Source: Atherinomorus stipes (lineage: Eukaryota > Chordata > Actinopteri > Atheriniformes > Atherinidae). From it: a DNA stretch of 64,000 bases. The translations under genes and the position numbers were made by a program. How positions within the stretch are numbered: position 1 is the first letter of the stretch; each line of letters begins with the position of its first letter. This document shows, piece by piece, positions 23,587 through 34,516 of the stretch. The DNA is taken from the NCBI GenBank assembly GCA_023101725.1, contig JALJCO010003425.1:409501-473500 (forward strand). The letters run 5' to 3'. Below the pieces are notes generated by a model. The model had not been told where the DNA came from. It made no database searches and saw only the letters and a program-made list of their open reading frames with translations.

Positions 23587-23821
23587 TGTCATGGCTTCTC
23601 CCCTGAATGCCTGAGCTGATTAGCTCACCAGCTTCACCTGTGCATCATCAGCCTCCCTCACCTGAGGGCAGTATATAACCACCTTCCCTCCCTCAGGTTT
23701 TTGCCAGATCGTCTCAGTTGCTCACCTCAGATCCTCCATTTTTATCCCAGTCTGTGCAATAAATCCTTTTATCTGCAAACTACCCGAGCCTGCATCTGAG
23801 TTCCTCATCACCCCCGTGACA
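23587..23821 (+). repeat. 5' LTR of the Gypsy element (TATA box and polyA signal)
   Basis: It runs TGTCATGGCTT...CCCCGTGACA, 235 bp. A TATA box TATATAA is at 23672-23678 and a polyadenylation signal AATAAA at 23758-23763. This is the only intact promoter of the pair. The bases just after it (GTACGATCTGGCC) are where a primer-binding site is expected, but I cannot assign a tRNA. Confidence 0.92.
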
Positions 23822-23837
23822 GTACGATCTGGCCAGA

Positions 23838-24440
23838 ATGGACTCAGCGGGCTCAGATCCAGTCAAGCAGGCTCTCCAGAGTCAGGGTATCCGCATTCGC
23901 CAGCAGGAGGAAGGCTTGGCCCTCCTGCAGGGGGACATTAAGAGGTTTGTGGATCATCAGGAGAAGATGATGACTTCGGTGGGGGAGCAGATCTCTCAGC
24001 TTGCTGGCCAGCTTCAACAACTCTCTTCACCACCATCACAGACTCCACCTGACTCACTGGTTTCAACTCCGTCCACCTCTTCTAGTGTGCCAGTGCTGCC
24101 TTCTGGACCTTTTTCGCCACTTCAGCTTGCCCGACCAGATAAGTTTTCAGGAGATTCTGGTGATTGTAGGTCTTTCTTGACTCAGTGTGGGCTTCATTTT
24201 GAGCTAAATGCTGCTGCCTATCCCTCCGACTGCTCAAAAGTTGCTTACATCATTTCTCATTTGACTGGTCGAGCAGAAGCCTGGGCGACTGCTGAATGGT
24301 CTCGTAAATCAACCATCTGCCACTCTCTCTCTCAGTTCACCGAGTCTCTGACGCAGACCTTCCAGACCACCTCTCCAGGTAGAGAAGCGGCCCGGTTCCT
24401 GCTGCTCCTCAAGCAAGGCAAAAGGAGTGTTTCAGACTAA
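23838..24440 (+). pseudogene. Gypsy gag, truncated (200 codons)
   Basis: The methionine lies 17 bp after the 5' LTR. An N-terminal glutamine-rich helical stretch and a Ser/Pro linker lead to a capsid-like core with LQLARPDKFSGDSGDCRSFL, HFELNAAAYPSDCSKVAYII and LTGRAEAWATAEW, the pattern of Gypsy capsid proteins. A TAA stop at 24438 replaces the expected continuation ([12 protein letters not shown] follows in frame), and bases are also lost just after. The zinc-knuckle nucleocapsid and the protease are absent. Shortly afterwards the frame changes to reverse transcriptase sequence at about 24525. Confidence 0.88.
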
Positions 24441-24458
24441 GCCATTGAATTCCGGACG

Positions 24459-25074
24459 TTGGCGGTGGACAGCGGAATCAGAGTGCTTTGTTTGATGCCT
24501 TCCTACAAGGTCTTTCACCAGCTATTTGTCAAGGCTGAGAAGTGCGTCTTTCATGTCTCTACTGTGTCATTCCTAGGATTCATCATTTCTGAGGGGGAAC
24601 TGCGTATGGACCCAGAAAAAGTAAAAGCAGTCAGTGACTGGCCAGCTCCAGAGAACCGCAAGCAGCTGCAGCGTTTTCTGGGGTTTGCCAATTTCTATAG
24701 AAAGTTCATTCGGAACTTCAGCTCTGTGGCGGCCCCTCTTCACTCTCTCACCTCTCCCAAGGTTCCTTTCCTCTGGTCCCCTGAGGCAGACACTGCATTC
24801 ATGCGGCTCCGCTGCAGTTTCACTTCAGCCCCGGTCCTTCAGCTGCCTGATCCCTCCCGGCAATTTGTGGTTGAGGTGGATGCTTCAGACGTGGGGGTAG
24901 GTGCTGTTCTGTCGCAGTGACACTCTCACAGCTCTAAGTTGCACCCATGTGCTTTTCTCTCACGGAGACTGACCCCCGCAGAGAGAAATTATGACATAGG
25001 TAACCGGGAGTTGGCCTTAAAAGTGGCTTTGGAGGAGTGAAGACTGGCTGGAGGGCACTGCACAGCCGTTTCTT
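24459..25074 (+). pseudogene. Gypsy reverse transcriptase C-terminal end and RNase H start, after internal deletion
   Basis: The junction near 24525 joins gag (a [17 protein letters not shown] frame) directly to [20 protein letters not shown], the part of Gypsy reverse transcriptase that follows the catalytic Asp-Asp motif. It continues through [20 protein letters not shown] and the RNase H entry [21 protein letters not shown] ends this open frame at 24918. The same protein continues ([20 protein letters not shown]) to a second TGA near 25038 and a small frameshift before the next open frame. The catalytic core, protease and nucleocapsid were removed in one deletion of unknown size. Confidence 0.9.
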
Positions 25075-26688
25075 GTGTTAACAGATCACAAGAATCTTGA
25101 GTACCTGCAAACTGCCAAGCGACTGAATTCCCGACAAGCCAGGTGGGCCCTTTTCTTTACACGTTTCAATTTCCACTTGTCTTACCGACCTGGCTCCAAG
25201 AATGTTAAGCCTGATGCACTCTCTCATGTTTTTGAGTCAGCCCTTGAACCTGTTGAGCCCAAGCCTATCCTCCCACTCTCCTGTATGGTTGGTGCTGTCA
25301 CTTGGGAGGTGGAGAACCAGGTCACTCGGGCCTTACAAGACATGCCCATCCCAGCTGGCTGTCCCCCTAACAGGCTGTTTGTTCCCCCAGACCTTCGTTC
25401 ACAGGTGATCAATTGGGCACACTCTTCACTCCTGACATGCCATCCTGGAGTCAAAAGGACTCTTTTTGTAGTCAGACAGCGTTTTTGGTGGCCTGCCATG
25501 ACCAATGATGTGAAGGAGTATGTTGCTGCATTTTCCACCTGTGCTCAACACAAAGTTTCCCATCGGCCTCCTGCAGGCCTCCTCCAGCCATTGCCTGTCC
25601 CTCATCGTCCTTGGTCTGAGATCTCCTTGGATTTTGTCACTGGACTTCCACAATCAGAAGGTAACACCACAATCCTGACTGTGGTTGACAGATTCTCAAA
25701 GCTGGTTCATTTCATCCCTCTTCCTAAGTTGCCCTCTACTAAAGAAACAGCAGAAGCTGTTCTGACCCATGTTTTCAGGCTTCATGGACTTCCCCAAGAG
25801 GTGGTATCGGATCGGGCTCCTCGGTTTGTTTCCAAGTTCTGGAAGGAGTTCTGTTCTCTGCTGGGAGCAAAAGTGAGTCTATCATCTGGATACCACCCGG
25901 AGACCAACGGACAGACAGAGCGGCTTAATCAGGAGTTGGAGACTGGTCTTCGGATTCTGGCATCACGAGAGCCCACCACTTGGAGCAAGTATCTCATCTG
26001 GGTGGAGTTTGCCTACAACACACTGCCCTGCTCCTCCACTGGCCTGTCCCCCTTCCATTGTGCTTATGGATCCCAGCCCCCACTCTTCCCAGCTCTGGAG
26101 CAAGAGGTCAACGTGCCCTCAGCCTTGGCACTGATCCGTCGATGCCGCAACACCTGGGTCCGTGCCCGCCAGGTTCTCATCCGAAGTTTCAACCGCTATA
26201 AGGTCTCTGCTGATAGACATCGTTCACCTGCTCCCGTCTATGCTGCTGGCCAGAAAGTCTGGCTGTCTACTCGGAACCTCTCTCTCCACTGTTCCTCTCA
26301 TAAGTTGGCCCCTCGCTTTATTGGTCCATTTCCCATCTCAAAGGTCATTAACCCTGTTTCTGTGAGACTTCTATTGCCTAGGAACATGAGGATCCATCCC
26401 ACCGTCCATGTCCACAACATCAAGCCTTTCTGTGAGAGTTCTATGGTTCCCCCTGCTCCGTCCCCTCCACCTCCGCGGCTCATTGATGCTTCTCCGGTCT
26501 ATACTGTCAGGAAGCTGTTGGCTGTCCATCGGCGTGGCCGGGGTCACCAGTATCTCGTGGACTGGGAAGGTTATGGTCCTGAGGAGAGGTCCTGGGTCTC
26601 GGCCAGTAACATCCTGGACCGCTCCCTCATCGACGATTTCCACCGCCTTCATCCTGAGGAGCCTGGGCCGTCCAGGGCCGGCCCTTAG
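25075..26688 (+). CDS. Gypsy RNase H end, integrase and chromodomain (537 codons)
   Basis: This is an uninterrupted frame of a defective element. It starts within RNase H/connection ([20 protein letters not shown]). The integrase zinc finger follows with [10 protein letters not shown], then FSTCAQHK, where Phe stands in place of the first Cys of the Cys-x2-Cys pair. The catalytic core has LDFVTGLPQ (Asp), [14 protein letters not shown] (Asp) and [14 protein letters not shown] (Glu), a complete DD35E set. The C-terminal part ends with a chromodomain ([13 protein letters not shown], then [16 protein letters not shown]) at about 26500-26655. Chromodomains of this group direct integration to particular chromatin. 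The methionine is internal to the original polyprotein and is not a natural start. Confidence 0.93.
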   Translation: MLTDHKNLEYLQTAKRLNSRQARWALFFTRFNFHLSYRPGSKNVKPDALSHVFESALEPVEPKPILPLSCMVGAVTWEVENQVTRALQDMPIPAGCPPNRLFVPPDLRSQVINWAHSSLLTCHPGVKRTLFVVRQRFWWPAMTNDVKEYVAAFSTCAQHKVSHRPPAGLLQPLPVPHRPWSEISLDFVTGLPQSEGNTTILTVVDRFSKLVHFIPLPKLPSTKETAEAVLTHVFRLHGLPQEVVSDRAPRFVSKFWKEFCSLLGAKVSLSSGYHPETNGQTERLNQELETGLRILASREPTTWSKYLIWVEFAYNTLPCSSTGLSPFHCAYGSQPPLFPALEQEVNVPSALALIRRCRNTWVRARQVLIRSFNRYKVSADRHRSPAPVYAAGQKVWLSTRNLSLHCSSHKLAPRFIGPFPISKVINPVSVRLLLPRNMRIHPTVHVHNIKPFCESSMVPPAPSPPPPRLIDASPVYTVRKLLAVHRRGRGHQYLVDWEGYGPEERSWVSASNILDRSLIDDFHRLHPEEPGPSRAGP

Positions 26689-26699
26689 GGGAGGGGTGC

Positions 26700-26899
26700 T
26701 GTCATGGCTTCTCCCCTGAATGCCTGAGCTGATTAGCTCACCAGCTTCACCTGTGCATCATCAGCCTCCCTCACCTGAGGGCAGTATCGTCTCAGTTGCT
26801 CACCTCAGATCCTCCATTTTTATCCCAGTCTGTGCAATAAATCCTTTTATCTGCAATCTACCTGAGCCTGCATCTGAGTTCCTCATCACCCCCGTGACA
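26700..26899 (+). repeat. 3' LTR of the Gypsy element, lacking the TATA box
   Basis: It is 200 bp and preceded by a polypurine tract (AGGGGAGGGGTGC, 26687-26699). Compared with the 5' LTR it lacks about 36 bp from ATAACCACC to CCAGAT, removing the TATA box but keeping AATAAA (26836-26841). The deletion ends share AT, compatible with a short-homology event. Confidence 0.93.
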
Positions 26900-27294
26900 A
26901 TTACTAGCTGTTACCAGGTGTTACTAGCTGTTTCCAGGTATTATTAGCTGTTACCAGGTGTTACTAGCTGTTACCTGGTATTACTTGCCGTTACCAGGTT
27001 TTACTAGCTTTTACCAGGTATTACTAGCCGTTACCAGGTATTACTAGCCGTTACCAGGTGTTACCAGCTGTTACCAGGTATTACTAGTCGTTACCAGGTA
27101 GTACTAGCCGGTACCCGGTAGTACTAGCTGTCACCAGGTGTTATTAGCTGTTTGCAGGTATTATTAGCTGTTACCACGTAGCACTAGCTGTTACCAGGTG
27201 TTACTAGCTGTTTTCAGGTATTACTAGCTGTTACCAGGTGTTACTAGCTGTTACCAAGTGTTACTAGCTGTTACCAGGTAAGACTAGCCGTTAC
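26900..27294. repeat. 20-bp minisatellite, second block
   Basis: Same unit as 23262-23586, resuming with the ATTAC target duplication of the Gypsy element and ending where a small retroposon is inserted. Confidence 0.93.
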
Positions 27295-27448
27295 TTTTAA
27301 CAGTTTTTGCACCATGGGAGATCCCCCCAAATTTCATTTATTTGGAAATATAAATGACAATAAAGGCTATTCTATTCTATTCTATTCTATTCTATTCTAT
27401 TCTATTCTATTCTATTCTATTCTATTCTATTCTATTTTATTCTTTTCC
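27295..27448 (+). mobile_element. Short retroposon 3' end with (ATTCT)n tail
   Basis: Between two blocks of the 20-bp array lies TTTTTGCACCATGGGAGATC, then AAATATAAATGACAATAAAGGC and about 15 copies of TATTC (27366-27440). A GACAATAAAG motif followed by a pentanucleotide tail is common at the 3' end of 5'-truncated fish LINEs or SINEs. No coding part remains, so the family is uncertain. Confidence 0.65.
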
Positions 27449-28098
27449 ACCAGGTATTACTAGCTGTTACCAGGTAGTACTAGTCGTTACCAGGTTGTAC
27501 CAGCCGGTACCCGGTCGTACTAGCTGTCACCAGGTGTTATTAGCTGTTTCCAGGTATTACTAGCTGTTACCAGGTAGTACTAGCTGTTACCAGGTGTTAC
27601 TAGCTGTTTCCAGGTATTACTAGCTGTTACCAGGTGTTACTAGCTGTTACCAGGTAGTACTAGCTGTTACCATGTGTTACTAGCTGTTACCATGTGTTAC
27701 TAGCTGTTTCCAGGCGTTACTAGCTGTTTCCAGGTAGTACTAGCTGTTACCAGGTTTTACTAGCTTTTACCAGGTAGTACTAGCCGGTACCCGGTAGTAC
27801 TAGCTCTCACCAGGTGTTATTAGCTGTTACCAGGTAGTACTAGCTGTTACCATGTGTTACTAGCTGTTTCCAGGTATTACTAGCTGTTACCAGGTGTTAC
27901 TAGCTGTTACCAGGTAGTACTAGCCGGTACCCGGTAGTACTAGCTCTCACCAGGTGTTATTAGCTGTTACCAGGTAGTACTAGCTGTTACCAGGTAGTAC
28001 TAGCTGTTACCATGTGTTACTAGCTGTTTCCAGGTAGTACTAGCTGTTTCCGGGTAGTACTGGCTGTTACCAGGTTTTACTAGCTTTTACCAGGTGTT
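27449..28098. repeat. 20-bp minisatellite, third block
   Basis: Continuation of the TACCAGGTATTACTAGCTGT array, with recurrent higher-order variants such as CCGGTACCCGGTAGTACTAG appearing several times. It fades out at about 28098. Confidence 0.93.
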
Positions 28099-29249
28099 TT
28101 GTCAATGTCAAGATTTAGCTTGTACTTGTCTTGTTTTGGTTGTACTCACTTCTGTTGTCAGTAATAAATGATTTCACCTCAGATTGTACCAACCTTTCCC
28201 CCTCGCTGAGCTGCGGTTGTTAACATACGTTAACCTTCCTCAGTGTCCGAGCTGCACTTGTGTGAACTTACCCGGCAGGCGAGCGGTGATCCAGTCAGAC
28301 ATCCTGAGCTGAGGTCACTGCTTCCTGTCACCATCCTTCACTGCTGCGTTCGTCGGCGTTATCTCAGCTCAAATCAAACAAACAAACAAAAAAAAAGGAC
28401 TTGTATGATAACTTGTTACAACCTTGACCTCTCTTTAGAATTTTATGTTCCACGTTTATTACTAAATATCTGACGAACAGCTTGACTTCTCACTCTTTGG
28501 AGAAACAACATAAAAATGACATTTTAGTATGCAGAGCTTTCATCTGTTCATGTATCTGTGACCTTTGCAGGAACGGTGAGCTGCTCCTCTTCTCTGCCAT
28601 TAATCGTGTGTGTGCAGCTCTGGGTTTTGCATTTTGACATTTTTTTCATGCAAGCTGACTGAGCTCTGTTCTTATAAACACCGAGCTACTGCCTCAGCTC
28701 TGCCACCTGGAGCCAGACCAAGGATGCTCCTGGACGGAGAGATTAGAGAACAAACAGACGGATACCTGGAGTCCACAGGGCCTGGAGAGCAGACACACAA
28801 TGAAACCAGCTGGAACTGCAGGGAAAACAATGAACCTTATGGGAAGGGGGGAGATGGGGATGAATAAAAGGAAGGATGGATGGATGGATAGGGAACAAAG
28901 TTGAGCTGGAGACCAGTAAAAAAAACAAAAGCATTCAGCAGAACGGCACAGGACTTCAGGGTTTAACGGTGAAAGGCTTCACTACAGGAAATATATCATC
29001 TCCTTTATCACAGTACGTTCCGTCTGCTGCTCAGGGAGCAATGGAAGAGCTCCACGCCACAACACCAGCAGCACCAGGAGGCAACGCGCTTCTGATGTGT
29101 TTCATAGCTAACACCCAGTGGTGGAGTTTGTGATTGGACAAAGAGCCAAATTACAAAATACATGAAGTACGATCATGACAGATCAGGCTATGACCCACAC
29201 ACGGCTTTGAGACTGACTTTCTACATAAAAATGAAAAGAAAAAAAAACC
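28099..29249. other. No gene recognised
   Basis: No domain or credible gene model. There is an A-rich patch near 28375-28397 and a GGAT run near 28873. The small open frames look like chance. Confidence 0.45.
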
Positions 29250-29253
29250 TTAA

Positions 29254-30820
29254 AGTGCAGATGACAGGTTTTTGACATTTTTTGCCATGTTTTATAAACC
29301 CAAATGTCCGTCATGATGATCTATGTAACATAAACAAGCGCAGCTGCATAGATGAGTTATTAGAAAGCATCGCTGATTTTCTGACCAGACTGTGGCGCTG
29401 TGAGCCGAAACTGGATATGACGTCTGCGAGAGAACGGAGAGTACTCTTCTTCGCTGCTCGTTTTACACTGAAGTGGCTTCATTGCGCTTTTTAAGCTTCT
29501 TTTCTAGTTTTACAGAAAAACAGTAACGACTCAGCCTTCACATTGTGTTGACAGTTAATGGTTAAAAGCTCGTAAGTGCAGCGTTAGTTTATTTAGGTTT
29601 CTACAGAGTTGGATTTTATTTTGAAGAGGATAAGGAAAAGCAGATCGGAGTCGTACTCACCGGTAAACAGGCAGCAACCGGACCTCTCTGATCGTCTACA
29701 GCATCTGTTTACTGAAAGTTCAGGAACCAGCGTGTTGAGACTTCTAACACAATGAAACTGCGATCATCTCCTCGAAAATCTTCTTTTTCATCCATCGTTG
29801 CTTCATCTCATCGGTCATACAGCTCCTGCTATCGGCAGAGAGCTGCTGCTCGGTTATATGAGGACGTCTCTGGTCATCACATCTCCTCCAGCTGCTTCCA
29901 AAGCTGCATCCTTTCCTCCATCTTCATCCTTATAAACGGGAACTATTTAAAACTCCACTGGAACCATGGAAGTTGTTATCTTCTAATTTTTTAAAGGCTA
30001 ATTATTTACCGTGGCTAGCTTGCGGCTGCTGTTAGCTGCAAGCTAACAGGGACGAGTGTCTCATTTCTGTCACGCCTGGCTCTAGTTTATGTCAACCTCC
30101 TTTGTGGGTCTGTTGTCTGTTTTTTGTTGTTCCGGGTCGCTCCTTACAGTTCCTATTCCCTCGGTGTGGTCTTGCAGGCTTTTAGCTGAACCAGTGGACC
30201 TGAGGGTGGAGACAGACTGTAGGCAGCTGCTACAGTTCTACTCCGGTTCTAGCTTGTAAAATGTGATTTCCCCAAATTCCTCAGCATTATCACACTTTTC
30301 TGTACTGGCTGATGATCCCACCACAAACCAGTTCCAGTCCAGCTGTTCTGGAGCATCCTTCATGTTTTCCATGGCTCAGATTATACATGTAAGTCAATGG
30401 GCGGACCGCAGCTCTGTACCGTCGCTGACGTCACAACATCACAATCTCTGTACTGTGAGTATCAGAGAGCAGTGGGCTGCTACTTAAAGCAACCGGGGAG
30501 CAGTTGGTGGGGGGTTAAGGACCTTGCTCAGGGGTCCACAGTGGTTCACCCAGGGGTCTTGTTGGGGGGATCGAACCCGGGTCCTCCGCGCCCAAGCCCA
30601 CGATGCTACCACTGGGCTATCCACTCCCCCTAATTGTTTTTCAGTTTCAGGACTGAAAAGCTATTAGCCTTTAGCCGAGCCTCCTAAACATCGGATATAT
30701 ATGTGAATACATGTCTGATTAACTTATACTTACTTACTTATAACTTATAAATGCTTATTTTGTCTTGCTGTGTTGTTGTATGGCAAAGTTAATAGAAATT
30801 AAGGTCGTGTCATCAGCACT
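29254..30820. mobile_element. Non-autonomous DNA transposon with TTAA target duplication
   Basis: Ends AGTGCAGATGACAGG (29254) and, inverted, GTGTCATCAGCACT (ending 30820) form terminal inverted repeats of about 13 bp. They are flanked exactly by TTAA at 29250-29253 and 30821-30824. TTAA duplications are produced by piggyBac-type and Kolobok-type transposases. No transposase frame is present in the 1567 bp. A minus-strand SINE sits inside it. Confidence 0.7.
30452..30631 (-). mobile_element. tRNA-derived SINE, minus strand
   Basis: On the minus strand the head reads GGGGGAGTGGATAGCCCAGT and continues to an A box TAGCCCAGTGG and a B box GGTTCGATCCC at tRNA-like spacing. It is followed by a body containing GACCCCTGAGCAAGGTCCTT. 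The left boundary is approximate and no target duplication was resolved. It is too degenerate at the anticodon arm and 3' end to be a working tRNA gene. Confidence 0.78.
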
Positions 30821-30987
30821 TTAAGGCTTTACCACTTACTACTTTTTATTGGTCAATATTTTAGAAAAGAGCAACCAAGTTTTAGAGCAACTGTAAAAGA
30901 ATGAGCCAGCATGTCCAGTTTTTAATGCTAGCGGGTGATGAAGAGATAAAAACCAAACGGAATGTTTCCACCACGTCTCCTGCTGCA

Positions 30988-33900
30988 TAATGCTGAGATT
31001 CGGTGATGAATTTCCCGCGCTGTCCTGTAGATGCTGAGATTCGGTGGTGAATTTCCCGCGCTGTCCTGCAGATGCTGAGATTCGGTGGTGAATTTCCCGC
31101 GCTGTCCTGCAGATGCTGAGATTCGGTGGTGAATTTCCCGCGCTGTCCTGCACATGCTGAGATTCGGTGGTGAATTTCCCGCGCTGTCCTGCAGATGCTG
31201 AGATTCGGTGGTGAATTTCCCGCGCTGTCCTGCACATGCTGAGATTCGGTGGTGAATTTCCCGCGCTGTCCTGTAGATGCTGAGATTCGGTGGTGAATTT
31301 CCCGCGCTGTCCTGTAGATGCTGAGATTTGGTGGTGAATTTCCCGCGCTGTCCTGTAGATTCTGAGATTCGGCGGTGAATTTCCCGCGCTGTCCTGTAGA
31401 TTTTGAGATTCGGTGGTGAATTTCCCGCGCCGTGCTTCAGATGCTGAGATTCGGTGGTGAATTTCCCGCGCTGTCCTGTAGATACTGAGATTCGGTGGTG
31501 AATTTCCCGCGCTGTCCTGCAGATGCTGAGATTCGGTGGTGAATTTCCCGCGCTGTCCTGTAGATTCTGAGATTCGGTGGTGAATTTCCCGCGCTGTCCT
31601 GCAGACGCTGAGATTCGGTGGTGAATTTCCCGCGCTGTCCTGTAGATAATGAGATTCGGTGGTGAATTTCCCGCGCTGTCCTGCAGATAGCTGAGATTCG
31701 GTGGTGAATTTCCCGCGCTGTCCTGCAGATGATGAGATTCGGTGGTGAATTTCCCGCGCTGTCCTGCACATGCTGAGATTCGGTGGTGAATTTCCCGCGC
31801 TGTCCTGCAGATGCTGAGATTCGGTGGTGAATTTCCCGCGCTGTCCTGCAGATGCTGAGATTCGGTGGTGAATTTCCCGCGCTGTCCTGCAGATGCTGAG
31901 ATTCGGTGGTGAATTTCCCGCGCTGTCCTGTAGATAATGAGATTCGGTGGTGAATTTCCCGCGCTGTCCTGCAGACGCTGAGATTCGGTGGTGAATATCT
32001 TGCGCTGTCCTGCAGATGCTGAGATTCAATGGTGAATTTCCCGCGCTGTCCTGCAGACGCTGAGATTCGGTGGTGAATATCTTGCGCTGTCCTGCACATG
32101 CTGAGATTCGGTGGTGAATTTCCCGCGCTGTCCTGCAGATGCTGAGATTCGGTGGTGAATTTCCCGCGCTGTCCTGCAGATGCTGAGATTCGGTGGTGAA
32201 TTTCCCGCGCTGTCCTGCAGATGCTGAGATTCGGTGGTGAATTTCCCGCGCTGTCCTGTAGATAATGAGATTCGGTGGTGAATATCTTGCGCTGTCCTGC
32301 AGATGCTGAGATTCAGTGGTGAATTTCCCGCGCTGTCCTGCAGATGCTGAGATTCGGTGGTGAATATCTCGCGCTGTCCTGTAGATGCTGGCATTCGGTG
32401 GTGAATTTCCCGCGCTGTCCTGTAGATAATGAGATTCGGTGGTGAATTTCCAGCGCTGTCCTGTAGATTCTGAGATTCGGCGGTGAATTTCCCGCGCTGT
32501 CCTGCAGATGCTGAGATTCGGGGGTGAATATCTCGCGCTGTCCTGCAGATGCTGAGATTCGGTGGTGAATTTCCCGCGCTGTCCTGTAGATGATGAGATT
32601 CGGTGGTGAATTTCCCGCGCTGTCCTGTAGATGCTGAGATTCGGTGGTGAATTTCCCGCGCTGTCCTGCAGATGCTGAGATTCGGTGGTGAATTTCCCGC
32701 GCTGTCCTGTAGATGATGAGATTCGGTGGTGAATTTCCCGCGCTGTCCTGCAGATGCTGAGATTCGGTGGTGAATTTCCCGCGCTGTCCTGTAGATAATG
32801 AGATTCGGTGGTGAATTTCCCGCGCTGTCCTGCAGATGCTGAGATTCGGTGGTGAATTTCTTGCGCTGTCCTGCAGATGCTGAGATTCGGTGGTGAATTT
32901 CCCGCGCTGTCCTGCAGATGCTGAGATTCGGTGGTGAATTTCCCGCGCTGTCCTGTAGATGCTGGATTCGGTGGTGAATTTCCCGGTGTCCTGTAGATAC
33001 TGAGATTCGGTGGTGAATTTCCAGCGCTGTCCTGTAGATCTGAATTCGGTGGTGAATTTCCCGCGCTGTCCTGAATGCTGAGATTGGGTGTATCTCGCGC
33101 TGTCCTGCAGATGCTGAGATTCGGTGGTGAATTTCCCGCGCTGTCCTGTAGATGCTGAGATTCGGTGGTGAATTTCCCGCGCCTGTCCTGCAGATGCTGA
33201 GATTCGGTGGTGAATTTCCCGTGCTGTCCTGTAGATGCTGAGATTCGGTGGTGAATTTCCCGCTCTGTCCTGCAGACGCTGAGATTCGGTGGTGAATATC
33301 TCGCGCTGTCCTGCAGATGCTGAGATTCGGTGGTGAATTTCCCGCGCTGTCCTGCAGATGCTGAGATTCGGTGGTGAATTTCCCGCGCCGTGCTTCAGAT
33401 GCTGAGATTCGGTGGTGAATTTTCCGCGCTGTCCTGTAGATTCTGAGATTCGGTGGTGAATTTCCCGCGCTGTCCTGTAGATGCTGAGATTCGGTGGTGA
33501 ATTTCCCGCGCTGTCCTGTAGATGCTGAGATTCGGTGGTGAATTTCCCGCGCTGTCCTGTAGATGCTGAGATTCGGTGGTGAATTTCCCCCTGTCCTGTA
33601 GCTGGATTCGGTGGTGAATTTCCCGCGCTGCCCTGTAGATAATGAGATTCGGTGGTGAATTTCCCTCGCTCTGTCCTGCAGATGCTGAGATTCGGTGGTG
33701 AATTTCCCGCGCTGTCCTGTAGATGCTGAGATTCGGTGGTGAATTTCCCGCGCTGTCCTGTAGATGCTGAGATTCGGTGGTGAATTTCCCGCGCTGTCCT
33801 GCAGATGCTGAGATTCGGTGGTGAATTTCCCGCGCTGTCCTGTAGATGCTGAGATTCGGTGGTGAATTTCCCGCGCTGTCCTGCAGATGCTGAGATTCGG

Positions 33901-34516
33901 TGGTGAATTTCCCGCGCTGTCCTGTAGATAATGAGATTCGGTGGTGAATTTCCCGCGCTGTCCTGTAGATGCTGACATTCGGTGGTGAATTTCCCGCGCC
34001 GTCCTGCAGATGCTGAGATTCGGTTGTGAATTTTCCGCGCTGTTCTGTAGATAATGAGATTCCGTGGTGAATTTCCCGCGCTGTCCTGTAGATAATGAGA
34101 TTCGGTGGTGAATTTCCCGCGCTGTCCTGTAGATGCTGAGATTCGGTGGTGAATTTCCCTCGCTGTCCTGTAGATGCTGAGATTCGGTGGTGAATTTCCC
34201 GCGCTGTCCTGCAGATGCTGAGATTCGGTGGTGAATTTCCCGCGCTGTCCTGTAGATGCTGAGATTCAGTGGTGAGTTTCCCGCGCTGTCCTGCAGATGC
34301 TGAGATTCGGTGGTAAATTTCCCGCGCTGTCCTGCACATGCTGAAATTTGGTGATGAATTTCCCGCGCTGTCCTGTAGATGCTGAGATTCGGTGGTGAGT
34401 TTCCCGCGCTGTCCTGCACATGCTGAGATTCGGTGGTGAGTTTCCCGCGCTGTCCTGCACATGCTGAGATTCGGTGGTGAGTTTCCCGTGCTGTCCTGCA
34501 CATGCTGAGATTCGGT
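30988..34516. repeat. 41-bp CpG-rich minisatellite, about 86 copies
   Basis: The unit is GATGCTGAGATTCGGTGGTG then AATTTCCCGCGCTGTCCTGCA. Because 41 is not a multiple of three and none of the three minus-strand frames has a stop, the array shows very long open frames (up to 871 codons). They only repeat the unit in rotating frames and are not genes. Most units keep their three CpG sites. Damaged patches occur near 32960-33090 and 33585-33612. Confidence 0.96.

Larger units (their letters stand above)
23587..26899 (+). mobile_element. Ty3/Gypsy chromovirus, internally deleted
   Basis: A complete insertion: 5' LTR 23587-23821, 3' LTR 26700-26899 and a 5-bp target duplication ATTAC at 23582-23586 and 26900-26904. 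Inside are a truncated gag, the C-terminal end of reverse transcriptase with part of RNase H, and a long integrase ORF with a chromodomain. The nucleocapsid, protease and reverse transcriptase catalytic core are missing, so the copy could only move with helper proteins. Outside one 36-bp deletion in the 3' LTR, the two LTRs differ at about two positions, which points to a fairly recent insertion. No envelope frame is seen. Confidence 0.95.

Noticed and set aside
30540..30631. A tRNA gene on the minus strand
   Set aside because: A and B boxes are tRNA-like, but the anticodon arm and 3' end do not form a good cloverleaf and a SINE body follows.
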